This document shows, in pieces, positions 59,926 through 64,000 of a stretch of 64,000 nt of DNA. The notes under the pieces were generated by a model, which worked only from the letters and a program-made list of their open reading frames with translations, was not told the DNA's origin and made no database searches. The translations under genes were made by a program, and so were the position numbers. The DNA is from Erwinia persicina (GTDB lineage Bacteria > Pseudomonadota > Gammaproteobacteria > Enterobacterales > Enterobacteriaceae): the NCBI RefSeq assembly GCF_014838825.1, contig NZ_JACYMO010000004.1:332403-396402 (forward strand), read 5' to 3'. Each line of letters opens with the position of its first letter. Position 1 is the first letter of the stretch.

Positions 59926-60126
59926 TCAACCCGCGCCACCACGATTAAGCATGTAGTAGATCACCGCACCGGCAACGACCAGCCCACCCCCTACCCGGCG
60001 CAGCAGGCCATCCGGCATCTGCGCCATCGAAAGAATCATCCGCCGCCAGAGCTTCGGATAGAGCATCGGGCCTAGCCCTTCGAATACCAGCACTAAGCCC
60101 AACGCCATCCACACCGTTCCATTCAT
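59926..60126 (-). CDS. yjeT: DUF2065 small membrane protein YjeT
   Basis: A 66-residue inner-membrane protein with two hydrophobic helices (WMALGLVLVFEGLGPMLYP and GGGLVVAGAVIYYML), closely similar to E. coli YjeT (65 aa). Function unknown; it is conserved between hflC and purA. ATG 60126 matches the family start; GTG 60135 would add three residues. A strong terminator lies between it and hflC. Confidence 0.92.
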   Translation of the reverse strand: MNGTVWMALGLVLVFEGLGPMLYPKLWRRMILSMAQMPDGLLRRVGGGLVVAGAVIYYMLNRGGAG

Positions 60127-60162
60127 CTCTTTCACTCACTGTCTGGTTTTAACAGAAACATA

Positions 60163-60192
60163 AAAAAAGGGCCGGAAGCAATCCGGCCCTTT
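60163..60192 (-). terminator. hflC: Terminator of the hflX-hflK-hflC transcript
   Basis: On the - strand AAGGGCCGGA, TTGCT, TCCGGCCCTT is followed by TTTTTATG. A perfect 10-base stem 18 bases behind the hflC stop codon. Confidence 0.87.
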
Positions 60193-60210
60193 CGATCTTT
60201 TTACAACGGG

Positions 60211-61215
60211 TTAGCGCGTCGTGGTTGACGGACTCTTCATAAAGCGGAAGAAGTCGCTGTCCGGACTTAACACCATGACATCCTGATTGCTCTTGAAGCT
60301 GTTTTCATAAGCACGCAGGCTACGGATAAAGGCATAGAAGTCGGGATCCTGGCTGAAGGCATTCGCAAACAGTTTTGCCACTTCCGCATCACCTTCACCC
60401 TGAGTAATCAGCGCCTGACGGCGCGCTTCTGCCAGGGTACGTTCCACTTCATAATCGGCCTGAGCTCTGACTTTTGCTGCTTCTTCCGCACCCTGAGCAC
60501 GCTGGCTACGGGCAACGGATTCACGCTCTGCACGCATACGTGCATAGATAGCGTCAGACACTTCTGTTGGCAGGTTAATCTGCTTAATACGCACATCCAC
60601 TACCTGGATACCCAGCGCCGCCATACTGTTCGGGTTGATAGGCGGTTCATTGCTGTTGGTCTCGCTCTCTACGCGCTTGGCAACAGAGGCAATGGCATCA
60701 TCGGCAGCTGGCGTAGCAACTTCATCATCCTGGCCTGCACTACCGGTGTTCAGGGCATCGCGGACGTCTGTGGTCAGACGACCACGAGAGTCTGTCACGA
60801 TATCTTTCACATCCAGGCGGCCAATCTCAGAACGCAGACGGTCACTGAACTTACGTTTCAGCAGCACTTCCGCCTGAGAAATATCCCCCCCGCCAGTGGC
60901 AAGGTAGTAACGGCTGAAGTCGCTTACACGCCATTTGATATAGGAATCAACGATCAGGTCTTTCTTCTCTTTGGTGACGAAGCGGTCGGCCTGGTTGTCC
61001 ATGGTCTGGATACGCGCATCAAGTGACTTTACCGACTCCAGGAACGGGATCTTAAAGTGCAGACCTGGCGCATAGACCAGCGGTTTATTATCTGAATCAC
61101 GCAGAACCTTGCCAAAGCGCATCACAATGCCACGCTGGCCTTCCTGCACAACAAACAGTGACGCGTACAGCACCACCAGCACAACAATCAATACTACGAT
61201 TAATGGCTTACGCAT
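60211..61215 (-). CDS. hflC: FtsH modulator HflC
   Basis: A 334-residue SPFH (prohibitin-type) protein with one N-terminal membrane helix (LIVVLIVVLVVLYASLFVV) and most of its mass in the periplasm. With HflK it forms a large cage around the FtsH protease and tunes its action on membrane proteins and lambda CII. The SPFH domain begins EGQRGIVMRFGKVLR. An insert of about 40 acidic and Ser/Asn-rich residues lies near 150-195. It follows hflK after three bases. Confidence 0.96.
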   Translation of the reverse strand: MRKPLIVVLIVVLVVLYASLFVVQEGQRGIVMRFGKVLRDSDNKPLVYAPGLHFKIPFLESVKSLDARIQTMDNQADRFVTKEKKDLIVDSYIKWRVSDFSRYYLATGGGDISQAEVLLKRKFSDRLRSEIGRLDVKDIVTDSRGRLTTDVRDALNTGSAGQDDEVATPAADDAIASVAKRVESETNSNEPPINPNSMAALGIQVVDVRIKQINLPTEVSDAIYARMRAERESVARSQRAQGAEEAAKVRAQADYEVERTLAEARRQALITQGEGDAEVAKLFANAFSQDPDFYAFIRSLRAYENSFKSNQDVMVLSPDSDFFRFMKSPSTTTR

Positions 61216-61218
61216 CGC

Positions 61219-62481
61219 TTATTCTCTCCCTTCGCGCTGGGTATCGTTACGCTGAGCATTCACCCGGCGCTGATCCATAATGTCGTCCGGACTGAACGAC
61301 GAACTGCCGCTGGCGCGTTCGTTACTGCCTGATGCCGGTGGCAGACGCAGCAGCCCACCGCTGGCATCCTGGCTGTTGGCAGAAGCCCCCTGGCCACGCA
61401 TCAGCTGGTCCAGTGGCAGTACCATCAGGTTGCTGCCTTTATCGTTAACCAGCACCTTGCGGGTATGACCCAGCACGCGCTCCATGGTTTCGATATACAG
61501 ACGCTCACGGGTGATCTGTGGTGCCGCTTTGTATTCCGGCAGGATACGCGCAAAGCTATCCACTTCACCCTGTGCTTCCAGCGTCACGCGAGACTTGTAG
61601 GCACGCGCTTTTTCCAGAATGCCCTGCGCATCACCACGGGCACGTGGCAGTTTGTCATTGGCATAGGCTTCAGCTTCACGCACTGCCTGCTCACGGTTTT
61701 CACGCGCGGCGATCGCATCATCGAAGGAGGCTTTCACATCTTCCGGTGGGCGTGCCGTCTGGAAGTTGACGTCAAGCAGGGTGATGCCCATGTCGTACGG
61801 ACGAATGGTTTCTTCCAGCTCACGCTGCGTTTCGCTACGCACGACGGTACGGCCTTCGGTCAGGATACGATCCATGGTCGAACGGCCAATAACGCCACGC
61901 AGCGCGCTGTCGGTTGCCTGACGCAGGCTGTCATCAGCACTGGTCACCGCAAACAGATAGCGCTCTGGGTTTGTCACGCGGTACTGCACGTTCATTTCAA
62001 CGCGCACAACGTTCTCATCCGAGGTCAGCATGGTGCCTGAAGCAGACAGCTCACGAACGGCCTCCACGTTCACCGCGCGAACCTGATCGACAAAGGTCGG
62101 CTTCCAGTTCAGACCCGGTTCAACCAGATGGCTGAATTTACCGAAGCGTGTTACCACGCCGCGTTCGGCCTCTTTGATGGTGTAGAAGCCGCTGGCCGCC
62201 CAGATCACGACCGCAGCCACGGCCACGATACCTACCAGACGCCCGGCATTGCCCGGCTTGCGCTGCGCGCCGCCGTTGCCGCTACCTGACCCGTCACCGC
62301 CGCTTTTTTTACCACCGCCCAGTCCGCCGAGCTTATTGCTCAGTTTACGGAAGATATCATCTAAATCAGGAGGCCCTTTATCGCGCCCTCCTTTATTTCC
62401 CCCAGAGTTGCCGCCTTGATTATTGCTGCTTCCCCACGGGTCGCGGTCCTGTCCGTTATTCCCGGGCTGATTCCACGCCAT
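61219..62481 (-). CDS. hflK: FtsH modulator HflK
   Basis: A 420-residue SPFH protein, partner of HflC. A Gly/Asn-rich cytoplasmic N-terminus (MAWNQPGNNGQDRDPWGSSN) precedes the single membrane helix (about residues 80-98) and the SPFH domain (YTIKEAERGVVTRFGKFSHL). The C-terminal tail is Ser/Arg-rich. E. coli HflK is 419 residues. It lies 54 bases behind hflX and is probably cotranscribed with it. Confidence 0.96.
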   Translation of the reverse strand: MAWNQPGNNGQDRDPWGSSNNQGGNSGGNKGGRDKGPPDLDDIFRKLSNKLGGLGGGKKSGGDGSGSGNGGAQRKPGNAGRLVGIVAVAAVVIWAASGFYTIKEAERGVVTRFGKFSHLVEPGLNWKPTFVDQVRAVNVEAVRELSASGTMLTSDENVVRVEMNVQYRVTNPERYLFAVTSADDSLRQATDSALRGVIGRSTMDRILTEGRTVVRSETQRELEETIRPYDMGITLLDVNFQTARPPEDVKASFDDAIAARENREQAVREAEAYANDKLPRARGDAQGILEKARAYKSRVTLEAQGEVDSFARILPEYKAAPQITRERLYIETMERVLGHTRKVLVNDKGSNLMVLPLDQLMRGQGASANSQDASGGLLRLPPASGSNERASGSSSFSPDDIMDQRRVNAQRNDTQREGRE

Positions 62482-62535
62482 GTTTATACTCCATTAATTG
62501 TGTGTGCGGTGGTATCCCAGGCCGGGATACACGTG

Positions 62536-63819
62536 TCAGGCAACTATGTAATCGACCAGCGAAGGTTCCTGCTTGCACAGGCGTCGCCAGTCAACGATCG
62601 GCATACGCACCTGTAACCCTACGCTGCCATCGTCTTCATTCCACTCTTTCTCTATCGCCTGCAATTGGTAAAAGCGGCTGCGTAGCCGCCCGGCTGCTGC
62701 TGGCAAACGCAGATCGTACTGAGCAATTTCACCAGCCAGACGCTCGGTCAGCGCCTGAAACAGCAGCGGAATCCCCTCACCGGTCTGCGCTGAAAGCCAG
62801 ACGCGAATGGGCAGATTCTCTTCATCACGATCGATACGCGGAACGAAATCGTCCAGCATATCGATTTTATTCATCACCAGCAGGCTGGGAATATCATCGG
62901 ACTCAATTTCTTCCAGCACGACATTGACAGCATTGATGTTGTCCTCGATGCGCGCATCGGCAGCATCAATCACATGCAGCAGCAGTGCGGCCTCGCGGGT
63001 TTCCTGCAGCGTGGCTTTAAACGCCGCCACCAGGTCATGAGGCAGGTGGCGGATAAAACCGACGGTATCGGCCAGTACCACCTCCCCCACATCCACCACG
63101 TCGACACGACGTAACGTCGGGTCAAGAGTGGCGAACAGCTGGTCAGCCACATAGACCTCAGAAGTGGTAAGGCGGTTAAACAGCGTAGACTTGCCGGCGT
63201 TGGTATACCCCACCAGCGACACGGTAGGCACATCAGCCTTGTTACGCGCCTGCCTGCCCTGTTCACGCTGTTTCGACACGCGCTCCAGGCGCGAGAGGAT
63301 CAGCGTGATACGGTTACGCAGAAGACGACGGTCCGTCTCCAGCTGGGTTTCACCCGGGCCGCGCAGGCCGATCCCGCCTTTCTGGCGCTCAAGGTGCGTC
63401 CAGCCGCGAACGAGGCGCGTGGCAAGGTGGCGGAGCTGGGCCAGCTCAACCTGCAGTTTACCTTCATGGGTACGGGCGCGTTGGGCGAAGATATCCAGAA
63501 TCAGTCCGGTGCGGTCAATGACCCGGCACTCGCAGAGCGCTTCAAGATTGCGCTCCTGCGCCGGACTGAGGGCATGATCGAACAGTACCACGCTGGCACC
63601 GCTCTCTTTTACCGCTTCGGCTATTTCAACAGCTTTTCCTTCACCGACAAAATATTTGGGGTGTGGCGATTTGCGGCTGCCAGTAACAACACGCAGCGCT
63701 TCTACGCCAGCAGAAGACACCAGGGTTTCAAACTCCTGTAAGTCTTCAGTATCTCTGTCTTGCGAGAAATAGATGTGCACCAGTACGGCCTGCTCACCGG
63801 CATCATAACGGTCAAACAA
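62536..63819 (-). CDS. hflX: Ribosome-associated GTPase HflX
   Basis: A 427-residue GTPase that binds the ribosome E site and splits stalled 70S or 100S ribosomes, for example after heat shock. The N-terminal HflX domain ([20 protein letters not shown]) and the coiled region ([19 protein letters not shown]) precede the G domain with GYTNAGKST (G1), DTVGF (G3) and NKID (G4). The start is TTG 63819 with GAGAGG upstream, the same unusual start codon and N-terminus as in E. coli. hfq would normally lie directly upstream but is not seen in the remaining 180 bases. Confidence 0.96.
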   Translation of the reverse strand: MFDRYDAGEQAVLVHIYFSQDRDTEDLQEFETLVSSAGVEALRVVTGSRKSPHPKYFVGEGKAVEIAEAVKESGASVVLFDHALSPAQERNLEALCECRVIDRTGLILDIFAQRARTHEGKLQVELAQLRHLATRLVRGWTHLERQKGGIGLRGPGETQLETDRRLLRNRITLILSRLERVSKQREQGRQARNKADVPTVSLVGYTNAGKSTLFNRLTTSEVYVADQLFATLDPTLRRVDVVDVGEVVLADTVGFIRHLPHDLVAAFKATLQETREAALLLHVIDAADARIEDNINAVNVVLEEIESDDIPSLLVMNKIDMLDDFVPRIDRDEENLPIRVWLSAQTGEGIPLLFQALTERLAGEIAQYDLRLPAAAGRLRSRFYQLQAIEKEWNEDDGSVGLQVRMPIVDWRRLCKQEPSLVDYIVA

Positions 63820-64000
63820 ACTTTAGACCTCTCAATACTTTGTTAAACCTGCTGCGCGTTGGCCATACTGCGTCAAAACCAGATTCAAAATGCGCGTTCA
63901 GCTCACTAAACGGCGTTTTTTGCATGGATTCTCTTAATGACTTAAGCGCAATAAGGAAGCCAGGCGATAAATTCGTTGCCATAAAAACATTGCCAGGACG
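63812..64000 (-). CDS. Partial open frame of unknown function at the right edge
   Basis: A frame open to the window edge ends with TGA at 63812-63814 and overlaps the hflX start by eight bases. From ATG 63982 it encodes 56 residues starting [20 protein letters not shown] and ending [12 protein letters not shown]. It does not resemble the Hfq C-terminus, which is expected here. I do not recognise it. It could be a small gene, the tail of a larger one, or coding-like sequence from a dispersed repeat inserted between hfq and hflX. Confidence 0.35.
   Translation of the reverse strand, partial: RPGNVFMATNLSPGFLIALKSLRESMQKTPFSELNAHFESGFDAVWPTRSRFNKVLRGLKFV

Overview
The window looks like a chromosomal segment of a gamma-proteobacterium of the order Enterobacterales. 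Most proteins align, from memory, with Escherichia coli K-12 counterparts along nearly their whole length, and gene order follows E. coli blocks (yqjF-yqjG, yhaJ-yhaK, rsmI-lpoA-yraN-diaA-dolP, cybC-pmbA-darP, mpl/fbp, ppa, ytfP-tamB-tamA, paeA/ytfK/ytfJ, cysQ, cpdB, fklB, ytfB, rpsF-priB-rpsR-rplI, rlmB-rnr-nsrR-purA, hflX-hflK-hflC-yjeT). The blocks are joined differently from E. coli and several E. coli neighbours are missing (msrA, chpBS, and hfq directly upstream of hflX). A plant- or environment-associated family such as Erwiniaceae (Erwinia or Pantoea) is my best guess; I cannot confirm it from the sequence alone.

Layout. 1-10.2 kb: a DoxX protein, a glutathionyl-hydroquinone reductase, yhaJ/yhaK, a stand-alone nitrilase, and the RNase P RNA gene with a 130-bp tandem repeat array behind it. 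These are followed by the 16S rRNA methyltransferase and outer-membrane lipoprotein cluster rsmI-lpoA-yraN-diaA-dolP. 10.3-18.1 kb: an accessory carbohydrate operon. It has a BglG/MtlR-type PRD regulator, a KDPG-type aldolase, a SelA-like PLP ammonia-lyase, an amidohydrolase, two membrane proteins of DUF4310/DUF4311 type, two small proteins (DUF4312 and 'SFCGS' families) and a free-standing PRD protein. This is the most interesting part of the window: catabolic enzymes that need a 6-phosphorylated substrate, PTS-type regulation, and no recognisable PTS permease. 18.6-25.9 kb: cybC, pmbA, darP, mpl, fbp, then a divergent MoaF-like/class II deacetylase pair. 25.9-29.0 kb: a chemoreceptor, a decayed gene remnant, and ppa. 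29.1-35.1 kb: a six-gene chaperone-usher fimbrial operon inserted between ppa and ytfP, with two chaperones and an internal terminator behind the major subunit.

35.7-55.2 kb: core envelope and metabolic genes (ytfP, tamB-tamA, the paeA polyamine exporter with a long leader, ytfK, ytfJ, cysQ, cpdB, fklB, ytfB), the S6-PriB-S18-L9 operon, an esterase, a Cache-domain chemoreceptor, bsmA and rlmB. 55.4-63.8 kb: rnr-nsrR, purA, and hflX-hflK-hflC-yjeT. A partial unknown reading frame lies at the right edge where hfq would be expected. Dispersed REP-like palindromes built on a GACCGGAAAAGGTC-type core lie in at least five intergenic gaps. No tRNA, 16S/23S rRNA, CRISPR array, prophage or intact insertion sequence was seen.
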